Below are positions 34,327 through 43,137 of a stretch of DNA of 64,000 nucleotides, piece by piece. Each line of letters opens with the position of its first letter. Position 1 is the stretch's first letter. The stretch comes from Oceanobacillus indicireducens (GTDB lineage Bacteria > Bacillota > Bacilli > Bacillales > Amphibacillaceae), in assembly GCF_014647195.1 (NCBI RefSeq), contig NZ_BMOS01000001.1, forward strand, positions 118,699-182,698, read 5' to 3'. The notes under the pieces were generated by a model. That model was not told the origin of the DNA. It worked only from the letters and a program-made list of their open reading frames with translations, and did not search any database. A program made the translations under genes and the position numbers.

Positions 34327-35223
34327 ATGTGGTTAGAATTACAAATCTTCGGCTTTAGAGCTTTGTGGAGTCCATATTTCTTTACATTCTGTGTACTGCT
34401 AGGAGTTATTTATTATTTAGCAACAGGCCCTTACCGCCATAAATTCGGTGGAACAGAAAAGCCTACGATAAAGCAACATATTTTGATGTATACAGCTTTA
34501 TTTCTTTTATATGTAGCTAAAGGTTCGCCAATTGATTTATTATCTCATATAATGTTTAGTGCGCATATGATACAGATGGTAATATATCTGCTTATCTTTC
34601 CAATCCTTGCCATTAAAGGACTTCCATTATGGGTTTGGGAAAAGGTTCTAAGAAACAATATCTTAGGTCCAATTATTCGACTACTCACAAAGCCGATTAT
34701 TTCTCTGCTTTTATTTAATGGATTGTTTTCTATCTACCATATACCAGTTGTCTTTGATTTTTCAAAGTCGGCTCCAGTATGGCATTTCGTTATTCATGGT
34801 ATTTTATTGATTGCTGCTTTTATCGTGTTTATTCCACTGTTATTACCATTTAAGGAAATAAATACGATGACTCCTTTATTGAAAGTCGGCTATATCTTTG
34901 CTAATGGTGTATTGATAACTCCGGCTTGTGTCTTGATTATCTTTACGAAAACACCTGCTTATGAAGCTTATTTGGCAGGAGGTGCATGGTTACAATCATT
35001 AGCAATCTGTGTACCTGGTGATGTGCTTGACGGAATCGAATTAGCTCTTTCCGGGCCTGAAATGTTTTCACCATTAAGTACGATAAACGACCAGCAATTC
35101 GGTGGTGTTATTATGAAAACACTGCAAGAAGTCGTTTATTTATCATTAATGATACGAGTATTCTTTGGTTGGTTCCGGGAGAAATCAAGAGACGTCGACC
35201 CAGTTAGTGTAGAAGTAAATTAA
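34327..35223 (+). CDS. ctaG: Cytochrome c oxidase assembly factor CtaG
   Basis: 298-residue membrane protein of the Bacillus caa3_CtaG family with about seven hydrophobic helices and conserved His residues (LSHIMFSAHMIQM, YHIPVVFD, HFVIHGILL). In Bacillus it is needed for CuA/CuB maturation of caa3 oxidase. It has its own 5' region after the ctaF terminator. ATG 34327 is preceded by TGGAGTGA. Confidence 0.93.
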   Translation: MWLELQIFGFRALWSPYFFTFCVLLGVIYYLATGPYRHKFGGTEKPTIKQHILMYTALFLLYVAKGSPIDLLSHIMFSAHMIQMVIYLLIFPILAIKGLPLWVWEKVLRNNILGPIIRLLTKPIISLLLFNGLFSIYHIPVVFDFSKSAPVWHFVIHGILLIAAFIVFIPLLLPFKEINTMTPLLKVGYIFANGVLITPACVLIIFTKTPAYEAYLAGGAWLQSLAICVPGDVLDGIELALSGPEMFSPLSTINDQQFGGVIMKTLQEVVYLSLMIRVFFGWFREKSRDVDPVSVEVN

Positions 35224-35254
35224 ATTATATAAAATAATACAGTAGTGCGATTTT

Positions 35255-35297
35255 AAAAAAATCAGGTCAACTATTTTGATAGCTGACCTGATTTTTT
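35255..35297. terminator. Bidirectional terminator between ctaG and ylbA
   Basis: AAATCAGGTCA (35259-35269) with TGACCTGATTT (35284-35294), A run before and T run after. Confidence 0.92.
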
Positions 35298-35673
35298 AAT
35301 TACCTTTTTCTTGAGCGAGTGGTTTTAATTCATTGGCTAAATTTGTAAGCAATGTTTGCGCACGTTCCACGAGTGATTCTGGGAAGTTCTCTTCTTCCCC
35401 ATACTCGATTCCATGTGGATAATAATGCTTACCGAGTAAAGGAGTTAATAGTTTGATCACCGCATCTCTGCGATCTACATCGCCACTTGTCGCATAACCT
35501 TGAACACGGATATAATATGTAATATTTTTTTCATTGGAACCAATTTTGTAATCATATGTTACCCGTTCATAGTCCCACTGTCCAGCGCGGATAAAGGCAT
35601 GTTGCCCCGTAATTTTATCAAGCGGTTTCAAGTCCATTACTAAACCATCAATTCCAGTGTTTTCAATTCTCAT
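35296..35673 (-). CDS. ylbA: YugN-like family protein (YlbA)
   Basis: 125-residue soluble protein of the YugN family, beginning MRIENTGIDGLVMDLKPLDK and containing WDYERVTYDYKI and YYIRVQGYATSGDVD. Function unknown. ATG 35673 is chosen because AGGGGTGA is directly upstream; the longer GTG start lies within that site. The place after ctaG corresponds to ylbA of B. subtilis. ylbB (a CBS-domain gene in B. subtilis) is not present. Confidence 0.78.
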   Translation of the reverse strand: MRIENTGIDGLVMDLKPLDKITGQHAFIRAGQWDYERVTYDYKIGSNEKNITYYIRVQGYATSGDVDRRDAVIKLLTPLLGKHYYPHGIEYGEEENFPESLVERAQTLLTNLANELKPLAQEKGN

Positions 35674-35850
35674 TTTTTTCACCCCTAATAATTGTCCACT
35701 TTATTTAATCATAGTATGAATAGAAATAATTTGCAATGAAAAACCTGTCCACTTAAAAAGGATTATAATTAGAATTAATAGGGAAAACATTGAATGTATC
35801 ATACTATATCTTCATAGACTGTAATATATCATAATAGAGGGGCTGTACCG

Positions 35851-36912
35851 ATGCGTATATTACGAAGTTTAGTACTACTTACTATCGTTGTTATTCTTGC
35901 TTTTTATTGGATAGAACAAGACGAACTGAATAGTCAAGAAAAAGTGGAGTCACAAGCAGTTGAAAAAGCCCTTATGCTGCAAGCAAAGTCAGCACCTGTC
36001 CTCACAGCGAGTAAACAAGTGTTACAGGGGGATTTATACCATTGGATTGGAAAACCCATAGAAGAGCTCGAACAGGAGATGGGCGAGCCTGTACGGAAGG
36101 ATTTGAGCGCTTACGGGTACATATGGTGGGTTTACACGAACGAAAGTGATTACTATATCCAATTCGGAATAGAAGATGACCATGTGCAAACCATTTATGC
36201 TATTGGGAATGGTTTATCATTAGAGCCGATTCAACTTGGAGCATCTTATGAATCAATTAGAGAAGAGTTTCCGTTCAAGGAAGAAGTCGGTTATACAGAC
36301 GGTTACGCAACTTATACATTCCGTATGACAGCAGAAGATATGATCCAGCGACCTTTAGTAAAGATTTCCGACGATTTATTCATGCAATTTTACTTTGATA
36401 CGTTTACAAATGAATTGTCATCTGTTCGTCTTATGGAAGCGGACGTCTTATTACGCCATCAACCATATGAAGTTGTCTACCGCGGTCCGCTTCCAGCTAA
36501 ACCAGATCTTACAGATAATGAATGGAGTCAAGTGGAAAAGGGGATGGAACAACAAATTTTCAATATAAGTAACGTGCTAAGGAACCGTTTTGATAAATCA
36601 TCATTGGAATGGGAAGAAGATGTAAGCGGTGTGGCATACAACCATAGTAAAGATATGAATGATAATAATTATTTTTCCCATTATAGTTTGAATGGAGATG
36701 GATTGAAAGAAAGACTAGAAATTACAGGGTTACTTTATATATCTGCTGGGGAAAATATTGCAGCACAATACCCGGATGCCCCAGCTGCAGTAGAAGGTTG
36801 GTTAAATAGTGATGGCCACCGGGAAGCACTGCTTCAGGAAGAATATACTCACCTAGGAGTAGGAGTTTATCGCTTCTACTATACACAGAACTTTTTAGCA
36901 AAGCCGATGTAA
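35851..36912 (+). CDS. ylbC: CAP-domain protein YlbC
   Basis: 353 residues: an N-terminal membrane anchor or signal (about 5-22), a CAP-associated N-terminal domain (about 65-200; GDLYHWIGKPIEELEQEMGEP, YIWWVYTNESDYYIQFGIED), then a CAP/SCP domain (about 235-350) with YNHSKDMNDNNYFSH, ISAGENIAAQYPDAPAAVEGW and NSDGHREALL. The two His and Glu of the CAP cavity are present. Probably extracellular and membrane-tethered; role unknown, as for the B. subtilis homologue. Confidence 0.88.
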   Translation: MRILRSLVLLTIVVILAFYWIEQDELNSQEKVESQAVEKALMLQAKSAPVLTASKQVLQGDLYHWIGKPIEELEQEMGEPVRKDLSAYGYIWWVYTNESDYYIQFGIEDDHVQTIYAIGNGLSLEPIQLGASYESIREEFPFKEEVGYTDGYATYTFRMTAEDMIQRPLVKISDDLFMQFYFDTFTNELSSVRLMEADVLLRHQPYEVVYRGPLPAKPDLTDNEWSQVEKGMEQQIFNISNVLRNRFDKSSLEWEEDVSGVAYNHSKDMNDNNYFSHYSLNGDGLKERLEITGLLYISAGENIAAQYPDAPAAVEGWLNSDGHREALLQEEYTHLGVGVYRFYYTQNFLAKPM

Positions 36913-36929
36913 CTCGGCTTTTTCTTTTT
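36902..36929 (+). terminator. Terminator after ylbC
   Basis: AGCCGA (36902-36907) and TCGGCT (36914-36919) with a T-rich tail; the stem starts inside the last codons. Confidence 0.75.
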
Positions 36930-36953
36930 GCTTTCGTTAAACCGTATACTTTT

Positions 36954-37115
36954 TCAGCGTAAGTGATTTGCTCGTCTTCAGACTGGCGCTCTAATCGCCG
37001 TTTAGTTGCCCGGTGGAGTGGATTTTTATTAATGGAAATATTCCACCATTATCTTACCATAATGAGCGTTTGCTTCTGAAATAATAAATAGTGTTCCAAA
37101 TTAGACATACACTCT
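36954..37115 (+). repeat. Internally deleted R1 derivative
   Basis: It begins TCAGCGTAAGTG like the R1 left end and continues through CTCTAATCGCCG into the first 13 bases of module A (GTTGCCCGGTGGA). It then jumps to the post-module linker (TTATTAATGGAAA and TAGTGTTCCAAATTAG). The palindrome body, module B and the right end are missing. It fills the 304-bp gap between ylbC and ylbD, with the ylbC terminator. Confidence 0.75.
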
Positions 37116-37216
37116 GATTGCAAAAGTTGAGTTGGTTATAAGCTTTTGAACAGTTCATGCCTATTTGCATATTTTAATAATATACGAATATCTAATTGCA
37201 AATGAGGTGAGTGATA

Positions 37217-37627
37217 ATGGCAGAAGAATCTAATGTGGAGCTTAACCGGTTCAAATCATTTCTAAACAGCCACCCAAAATTAGTCCGTAAAATCCGTAAA
37301 GATGGAAAGAGCTGGCAAGAAATCTATGAGCAATGGGTTCTTCTCGGTGAAGATGACATCCACTGGGAACAATATAAGGAAGAAACTGATGAAAAAAATA
37401 AAAGCGGTGAAGAGAAGAACCAGACATTTTCTAAACTTGACTTAAAACCTGACTTTATAAAGCAAATTTTAAAATATACAGAAACGGTAGATGTGAATAA
37501 GCTTCAAGAACAGGTACAGCAACTAAGTAATACAATTGCAACGGTACAAGAAATAGTCGATATATACAAAAAACCACCGGCACAAGAGAATAGAACTAGA
37601 CAGCCTTTTGATTGGTTTAGAGACTAG
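37217..37627 (+). CDS. ylbD: YlbD family putative spore coat protein
   Basis: 136-residue hydrophilic, Lys/Glu-rich protein, starting MAEESNVELNRFKSFLNSHP, with a predicted coiled coil around residues 95-120. YlbD homologues are annotated as spore coat proteins. ATG 37217 follows GAGGTGA by six bases; the GTG at 37211 touches that site. ylbE begins 11 bases after its stop, so both are likely one transcript. Confidence 0.83.
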   Translation: MAEESNVELNRFKSFLNSHPKLVRKIRKDGKSWQEIYEQWVLLGEDDIHWEQYKEETDEKNKSGEEKNQTFSKLDLKPDFIKQILKYTETVDVNKLQEQVQQLSNTIATVQEIVDIYKKPPAQENRTRQPFDWFRD

Positions 37628-37638
37628 GGGGGAAGTAC

Positions 37639-37875
37639 ATGGAACAGGCAGTTTACCTCTATTTACGTGAGCAGCCGAAATTGCTTGAGTTTATCAGACG
37701 ACAACCAATATGGTATCGATATTTACTTAGGGAGGGAGCAAAGGTACTTCCAGAACTTGAGAAGGAAGCTAAAGTGTTCTATGGTCAAACTTTCTCCGGC
37801 AGGTTAAATCGTGTGAGTGATCAAGTCCAAATGGCTTCTATGTTGATTAATGTTGCTAACATTTTAAAAGATTAG
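37639..37875 (+). CDS. ylbE: YlbE-like protein
   Basis: 78-residue basic protein; LYLREQPKLLEFIRRQPIWYRYLLREG is typical of YlbE. No function known. GGGGGGAAG precedes the ATG. Second gene of ylbDE. Confidence 0.85.
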   Translation: MEQAVYLYLREQPKLLEFIRRQPIWYRYLLREGAKVLPELEKEAKVFYGQTFSGRLNRVSDQVQMASMLINVANILKD

Positions 37876-37932
37876 TGCCGTTTTATTTTCATAAATCCAA
37901 TTAAATGTTAAAATCAGGGTGGAGGTGTTAAA

Positions 37933-38373
37933 ATGATTGCGACAATGGAGTATGTAACCATTTTAGATGATGCGGAAGAGCTTGGAAGAGTAGTTTTCGA
38001 TTCTGATGTAATGCGAGACTATCTTGAGAAAAAAGCATCGTTAGAACAAGATAAAGAAGCGCAAAAGCTAGTAAAAGCTTTTAACGATATAAAAGAACAT
38101 TATGATGATATACAACGGTTCGGACGTTATCATCCTGATTATCAAGAAATAATGAAGAAAGTCCGCTCAACAAAACGGGCGATGGATATGCATGAAAGTG
38201 TTGCCGCTTTTAAAGTGGCTGAACGGAATATGCAAAGTTTATTAGATGAAATTAGCGAAGTGATCGCCTTTAGCGTCAGCAATCAAATAAAAGTACCGAA
38301 AGATGGAGCACTTCTAACCGATAGTGGCTGTAGTTCTTGTGGAAGTGGCGGCAGTTGTGGCTGCGCGTCTTAA
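37933..38373 (+). CDS. ylbF: YlbF, RNase Y regulatory subunit
   Basis: 146-residue helical protein of the YlbF/YmcA family with a Cys-rich C terminus, GCSSCGSGGSCGCAS. In B. subtilis YlbF, YmcA and YaaT form the Y-complex, which carries iron-sulphur clusters and directs RNase Y to transcripts, affecting competence, biofilm and sporulation. The C-terminal Cys set is consistent with cluster binding. GGAGGTG precedes ATG 37933. A repeat D copy follows directly. Confidence 0.92.
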   Translation: MIATMEYVTILDDAEELGRVVFDSDVMRDYLEKKASLEQDKEAQKLVKAFNDIKEHYDDIQRFGRYHPDYQEIMKKVRSTKRAMDMHESVAAFKVAERNMQSLLDEISEVIAFSVSNQIKVPKDGALLTDSGCSSCGSGGSCGCAS

Positions 38374-38405
38374 TGATAAATTTACTTTTCATTATTTCCT
38401 TTTAA

Positions 38406-38559
38406 CACGTATTAACGTTCTGTAATACCCCCTCCTCTAAACATGAGGGAAACACAATATGTGAAGGTGGGGGTAAACAGTCCGTAAATTCCTGATTCTG
38501 TTCAACTAACATTCATTGGGGAGGTAAGGAATTCCCCAATGAATGAAGTTTCACTTTAT
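38406..38559 (+). repeat. Structured repeat D, copy 1
   Basis: 154 bp about 80% identical to 42986-43137. It contains a long imperfect hairpin (about 38414-38487), the constant stretch CTGATTCTGTTCAACTAACA, and a second hairpin TTCATTGGGGA (38512-38522) with TCCCCAATGAA (38533-38543). It ends GAAGTTTCACTTTAT nine bases before the ylbG ribosome binding site. Confidence 0.8.
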
Positions 38560-38581
38560 AAATATGAAGTAGGTGAAAATC

Positions 38582-38857
38582 TTGATCCCAAAGCGACAAG
38601 GGTTGATTGTATGGTTCCAACATATGAAAAACCTGAAGCATATTAAACGATATGGTAATCTCATCCATGCCTCTAAAAAACATAAATATGCCGTAGTCTA
38701 TGTTAATCAAGAGGATATTGAAACGATTGAGAAAAAGCTTCTCCGGCATTCCTTCGTATCCAAAGTAGACCGGTCGTACAAACCTTTTGTCCGCACAGAC
38801 TACGAGAATACGAAGCCTGACGAAGCGAAAAAATTTGATTATAAAATGGGTATTTAA
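38582..38857 (+). CDS. ylbG: YlbG family protein
   Basis: 91-residue protein of DUF2129; IPKRQGLIVWFQHMKNLKHIKRYGNL and YAVVYVNQEDIE match YlbG, whose homologues begin three residues before the Arg-Gln. TTG 38582 is therefore chosen, with AGTAGGTGA five bases ahead; GTG 38573 would lie in that site. Function unknown. The gene's leader is formed by the end of repeat D, so its own promoter is not evident. Confidence 0.86.
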   Translation: MIPKRQGLIVWFQHMKNLKHIKRYGNLIHASKKHKYAVVYVNQEDIETIEKKLLRHSFVSKVDRSYKPFVRTDYENTKPDEAKKFDYKMGI

Positions 38858-39050
38858 GAACAAAGGCGGAAGCGCCCGTTTAGCAACGTACAAACTAGAG
38901 CACTCTGGAATGAGATAAAGGAAACACAACGAACGATAGTGAGTTGATGTTGACTTATCGATTGGAGGAGTGTGAAGTTTGATAGTTGTTGGGCGCTGGA
39001 GCCGGACGTGGCTAACCCTGAATAACTAAGTTATCACAGCATTTTTATTT
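38858..39050 (+). repeat. Repeat family C, complete copy
   Basis: Starts one base after the ylbG stop with AACAAAGGCGGAAGCGCCCG, contains TGAGTTGATGTTGACTTATC and GGGCGCTGGAGCCGGACGTG, and ends TTATCACAGCATTTTTATTT. The opposite-strand copy is at 22902-23085 and a fragment at 12508-12558. No coding capacity. Confidence 0.8.
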
Positions 39051-39072
39051 TATAGTACTACAACACGAAAAA

Positions 39073-39215
39073 AAACCTGCAGAACAAACATCTGCAGGTT
39101 CTTTTTGTTTTCATGATGAAAACAAAAAGACAAAGGGAGAGGAGAAACCAGAGTAAAACCTACGGGGAAGAATAAGTATACTCTGTTTGAATCAACCAAC
39201 TAACGTTTAGTTGAA
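39073..39215. other. Gene-free stretch with terminator hairpin, 15-bp palindrome and operator-like dyad
   Basis: AACCTGCAG (39074-39082) with CTGCAGGTT (39091-39099) looks like a terminator. A perfect palindrome follows, 15-base arms TCTTTTTGTTTTCAT (39100-39114) and its complement (39116-39130) around one base. Then CAGAGTA (about 39148) can pair with TACTCTG (about 39184), and CAACTAACGTTTAGTTG (about 39199) is an operator-like dyad. No reading frame was found between 39050 and 39404. Confidence 0.5.
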
Positions 39216-39404
39216 TCATTATGCTAGTATGTACAAACAAATAAAAATTATACAATATGAAAAAAATAACATATCTATCTACCCCTAGAATATGAAACAG
39301 CCAACTACTGATTTCACTAATTGTTAATAATAAGTAAAGATAAGTTTAATTATTTTTGGTTTTGTGGTAGGATAATGTCGAATCGTCGAATTGGAGTGAC
39401 CGCC

Positions 39405-39959
39405 ATGAGAGTAATAGCCGGAAAACGAAAAGGACAGGCATTAAAAGCTGTTCCCGGTAATGAAACAAGACCAACAACAGATAAAATCAAAGAAGCGATC
39501 TTCCAATCCATCGGCCCGTTTTTTGATGGGGGACATGTATTGGATTTATTTGCCGGCAGTGGCTCCCTCGGAATCGAAGCGCTCAGCCGTGGAATGGACC
39601 AAGCAATATTTGTTGATAAGCAAGGAAAAGCAATACATACAATCAAAGAAAACTTAAAAACGGTGAAAATGGCTAATCAAGCAGAAGTATATCGGGCTGA
39701 TGCAAAACGCGCCTTGAAGGCAGCAGCAAAGCGCGGACTTGTCTTTGACTTAATCCTGCTTGACCCGCCGTACGGAAAGGTAAATCTAATCTCTCTTATT
39801 CAAGAGATTATCGAATATGAGCTTATCAGAAAAAATGGTTTACTATACTGTGAACACGATCCACGTGATAAACTGCCGGAAGAAACAGCGAATTTGACGA
39901 TACAAAAACAAGAAGTTTACAGCAGTACAATTGCAGTAACTATTTACCGTTTTAAATAG
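39405..39959 (+). CDS. rsmD: 16S rRNA (guanine966-N2)-methyltransferase
   Basis: 184-residue Rossmann methyltransferase: MRVIAGKRKG start, SAM motif LDLFAGSGSLGIEALSRG and catalytic DPPY at residues 120-123 (LDPPYGK). It methylates G966 (E. coli numbering) of 16S rRNA in assembled 30S particles. GGAGTGA precedes ATG 39405, which matches the usual family start; the 28-residue extension to 39321 is rejected. Also called ylbH. coaD follows after 14 bases. Confidence 0.95.
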   Translation: MRVIAGKRKGQALKAVPGNETRPTTDKIKEAIFQSIGPFFDGGHVLDLFAGSGSLGIEALSRGMDQAIFVDKQGKAIHTIKENLKTVKMANQAEVYRADAKRALKAAAKRGLVFDLILLDPPYGKVNLISLIQEIIEYELIRKNGLLYCEHDPRDKLPEETANLTIQKQEVYSSTIAVTIYRFK

Positions 39960-39970
39960 GAAGGGGTTAG

Positions 39971-40459
<489 letters not shown>

Positions 40460-40464
40460 TGCTT

Positions 40465-40513
40465 GAGAGCTAACATTCGGGTAAAGTGAACAGAATGTTA
40501 GCTCTCATTTTTT
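40465..40513. terminator. Terminator between coaD and ylbJ
   Basis: Fourteen-base perfect stem GAGAGCTAACATTC (40465-40478) with its complement (40493-40506), then ATTTTTTC. The right arm overlaps the last codons of ylbJ. Confidence 0.92.
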
Positions 40514-41715
40514 CTATACTTGATAAACAAGAGGAAACCTACCCATAGGAAAAGAATTGTAATAAATGGTCCAATATTTGTAAGCTGCTGAAGTATATAG
40601 GAAAAGAAGGTATCTGTAGGCTGAGTTGCTACCGGAATTTCGCTCTCCGTTGTTTGGTAATTCAAATAAAGTGGCTTGTAGAATATAATGGTCAAGATAC
40701 TTGCAATGATTCCGTGTAAAACGCGGGCAAATACATAAGGTGAAAAGCGTATGTCTGTTTTAGCAAGGATACTGGCGACTTGCGCTTGAATAGAAAAGCC
40801 ATTAAAACCGAGTATGAAGCTCACGAGAATTACTTTCGGGAGTAAGGATTCAGTTGTAATTTCGGATATCAACGTTGCGCCAAGGGTAATTTCAAAAAGT
40901 CCTGAGAAAAGCGGAACTGCAAGTGTACCGGGAATGCCGAGCAAGAAGAATATACCTTCAAATAGTTTACTGAATAATATAGTGAAATTTACAAGGTGAA
41001 GCAGTTGAACGATAACGGAAAATAAAATAATAAATCCACCGACCATGACAAGAGTTTTAATTGATTGTAAAACTGCATCTCCAAGTACTTCTCCAAGCGG
41101 CCTGGGATCTCTACTGCGTGTCCGGTGCATTTGTTTTACTGCTTGAATAAGAATCGGGCTATTATTTTTTTTCTTCGCCTTATTAATTATCGGCTTCTCT
41201 TCGCGTATTTTATAAAACCGCATGAGTATCCCGACAACCATGTTGCTTCCATAGTGGGCTGCCGCAAGTAACGCGCCAAGCGCAGCATTATGGAATAAAC
41301 CGACGGAAATAGCTCCAAAAATAAATAATGGGCTCGAATTATTTGTGAAGGATACGAGCCTTTCTGCTTCAATTTGGGTTAATTGTTTCTCTTCTCTAAG
41401 TCTTGCCGCTATTTTCGCTCCTGTTGGGTACCCACTCGCCATTCCCATCATCCATCCGAAACTACCGGCACCTGGCACATTAAATAGCGGTCGCATGATC
41501 GGCTCAAATAAGACACCGAGAAATTTAACAACACCGAAAGCAAGTAATAATTCTGCAGTAATAAAAAATGGCAGAAGAGAAGGGAAGACTACTTCTGCCC
41601 ACATGTTCAACCCACGTAAGCTAGCGGCTAATGCTTCGTCGGGAAAATAAATAAGTAATATCGTTAAACAAATCGTAATTGCTGCTAACAAAATAGTTTT
41701 CACAAATGGATTCAA
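40498..41715 (-). CDS. ylbJ: Sporulation integral membrane protein YlbJ
   Basis: 405 residues, about nine hydrophobic helices, with nucleoside-transporter gate-like parts (GWMMGMASGYPTGAKIAARL). It resembles SpoIIM/YlbJ family proteins of the mother cell; in B. subtilis ylbJ is sigma-E dependent and its loss makes spores less heat resistant. The transported substrate is unknown. It lies convergent to coaD. The patatin-like ylbK expected next to it in B. subtilis is absent. Confidence 0.9.
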   Translation of the reverse strand: MNPFVKTILLAAITICLTILLIYFPDEALAASLRGLNMWAEVVFPSLLPFFITAELLLAFGVVKFLGVLFEPIMRPLFNVPGAGSFGWMMGMASGYPTGAKIAARLREEKQLTQIEAERLVSFTNNSSPLFIFGAISVGLFHNAALGALLAAAHYGSNMVVGILMRFYKIREEKPIINKAKKKNNSPILIQAVKQMHRTRSRDPRPLGEVLGDAVLQSIKTLVMVGGFIILFSVIVQLLHLVNFTILFSKLFEGIFFLLGIPGTLAVPLFSGLFEITLGATLISEITTESLLPKVILVSFILGFNGFSIQAQVASILAKTDIRFSPYVFARVLHGIIASILTIIFYKPLYLNYQTTESEIPVATQPTDTFFSYILQQLTNIGPFITILFLWVGFLLFIKYRKNES

Positions 41716-41903
41716 GTTAAAGCCCCCTAATACACGAGCATGTTCTGTACAACCAATTTTAGAAGGTGTAAAATAAACACGAGAATAATTGCGCGAATTA
41801 AGTACAAGCTATATATTCTCTATCAATATACGCAGCTTAGGGCTTTGAATATGACTACTATTTACAGAATATAGTTATTCGAAAGGAAGGTGTTGACTGG
41901 AAG

Positions 41904-42926
41904 ATGAAATTCTCAAAGAAAAAAATACTGTTTTATTTAATTTTCTTCATCGCTTTATACTTTTTTGCTACATATCAATTACCATATTATATTCAAAAAC
42001 CTGGGAATACCGAGCCATTAAATCCAATTGTGGAAGTGGCTGATGGATACGAAAGTGAAGGAGAAATGTACTTAGTGACGGTTAGCGGACTACAGGCCAC
42101 ACCACTCCATTATATCCTTGCAAAAATTCTTCCACATAACGAGATTAAACCTCTCCATGAAGTAATTCCAGAAGGAATAAGCACAGAAGATTATATGCAT
42201 GCACAACTTCAAGTGATGGAAAGCTCCCAGGAAGCCTCTCTTGTAGTCGCTTACGAGGCAGCTGATCGTGATATTACAATCGATTATGAAGGTGTGTATG
42301 TCGTAAGTGTTGTCGAGGATATGCCGTCTTATGGGAAGCTTGAGATGGGAGATTTAATAACTCGAATTGATGGGGTCGAAATCACTGAATCCACTGATTT
42401 AATCAATTATGTTGAGGAAAAAGCTGCCGGTGAAACAATTACGGTTGAATTATTGAGAGAAGATGAGCAGTTAACGGAAGAAATAACGTTGGATTACTTT
42501 CCAGACGATGAGACTCGAGTAGGAATGGGCATCAGTTTGGTAACCGATCGGGAAGTGACGGTAAATCCTGAAGTCGAGTTTTCCAGTGGTCAAATTGGTG
42601 GTCCAAGTGCCGGGTTAATGTTCGCTTTAGAAATTTACGATCAATTGACCGAGGAAGATATTACAAAAGGCTACAAAATTGCCGGTACAGGAGAAATCGA
42701 TTATGAAGGAAATGTATACCGAATCGGTGGAATAGACAAAAAGGTTGTCTCTGCTGACAGGGAGGGAATCGATATTTTCTTCGCCCCATATGAGGAAGGA
42801 AGAGCGGATTCCAATTATGTCGTTGCTAAAGAAAAAGCAGAAGAAATCGGTACAGCGATGGAAATTGTACCAGTTGATACGTTTAATGATGCATTAGAGT
42901 ATTTAGAAGCACTACCTGAAAAATAA
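41904..42926 (+). CDS. ylbL: Membrane-anchored PDZ-Lon-type serine protease YlbL
   Basis: 340 residues: one N-terminal membrane helix (about 8-27), a PDZ domain (about 110-195; YGKLEMGDLITRIDGVEI) and a C-terminal Lon S16 protease domain with GPSAGLMFALE, catalytic Ser235, and GGIDKKVVSA, catalytic Lys280. Relatives are B. subtilis YlbL, which cuts the SOS division inhibitor YneA, and streptococcal SepM. GAAAGGAAGG precedes ATG 41904. It is monocistronic with a strong terminator. Confidence 0.94.
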   Translation: MKFSKKKILFYLIFFIALYFFATYQLPYYIQKPGNTEPLNPIVEVADGYESEGEMYLVTVSGLQATPLHYILAKILPHNEIKPLHEVIPEGISTEDYMHAQLQVMESSQEASLVVAYEAADRDITIDYEGVYVVSVVEDMPSYGKLEMGDLITRIDGVEITESTDLINYVEEKAAGETITVELLREDEQLTEEITLDYFPDDETRVGMGISLVTDREVTVNPEVEFSSGQIGGPSAGLMFALEIYDQLTEEDITKGYKIAGTGEIDYEGNVYRIGGIDKKVVSADREGIDIFFAPYEEGRADSNYVVAKEKAEEIGTAMEIVPVDTFNDALEYLEALPEK

Positions 42927-42927
42927 T

Positions 42928-42983
42928 AAAGCTTGCGGGCAGGGTAATTAATCGTAACGTTACCCTGCCTGCAAGCTTTTTTT
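42928..42983 (+). terminator. Terminator after ylbL
   Basis: Twenty-base stem with one mismatch: arms 42928-42947 (AAAGCTTGC start) and 42960-42979, then a T run to 42983. Confidence 0.95.
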
Positions 42984-42985
42984 AT

Positions 42986-43137
42986 CACGCATAAACGGTC
43001 TGTAATACCCTCACTTCTAAACATGAAGGAAGCCCAACATGTGAAGGTGGGGTATACAGTCCGTAAATCCCTGATTCTGTTCAACTAACATTCAGTGGGG
43101 AAGTAAAGAAACCCCACTGAATGAAGTTTCACTTTAT
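42986..43137 (+). repeat. Structured repeat D, copy 2
   Basis: 152 bp. Long hairpin arms about 42995-43017 and 43041-43064 (ACGGTCTGTAATACCC with GGGTATACAGTCCGT), then CTGATTCTGTTCAACTAACA, then TTCAGTGGGG (43091-43100) pairing with CCCCACTGAA (43112-43121). The end GAAGTTTCACTTTAT contains the ylbM stop codon at 43134-43136. Confidence 0.8.
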
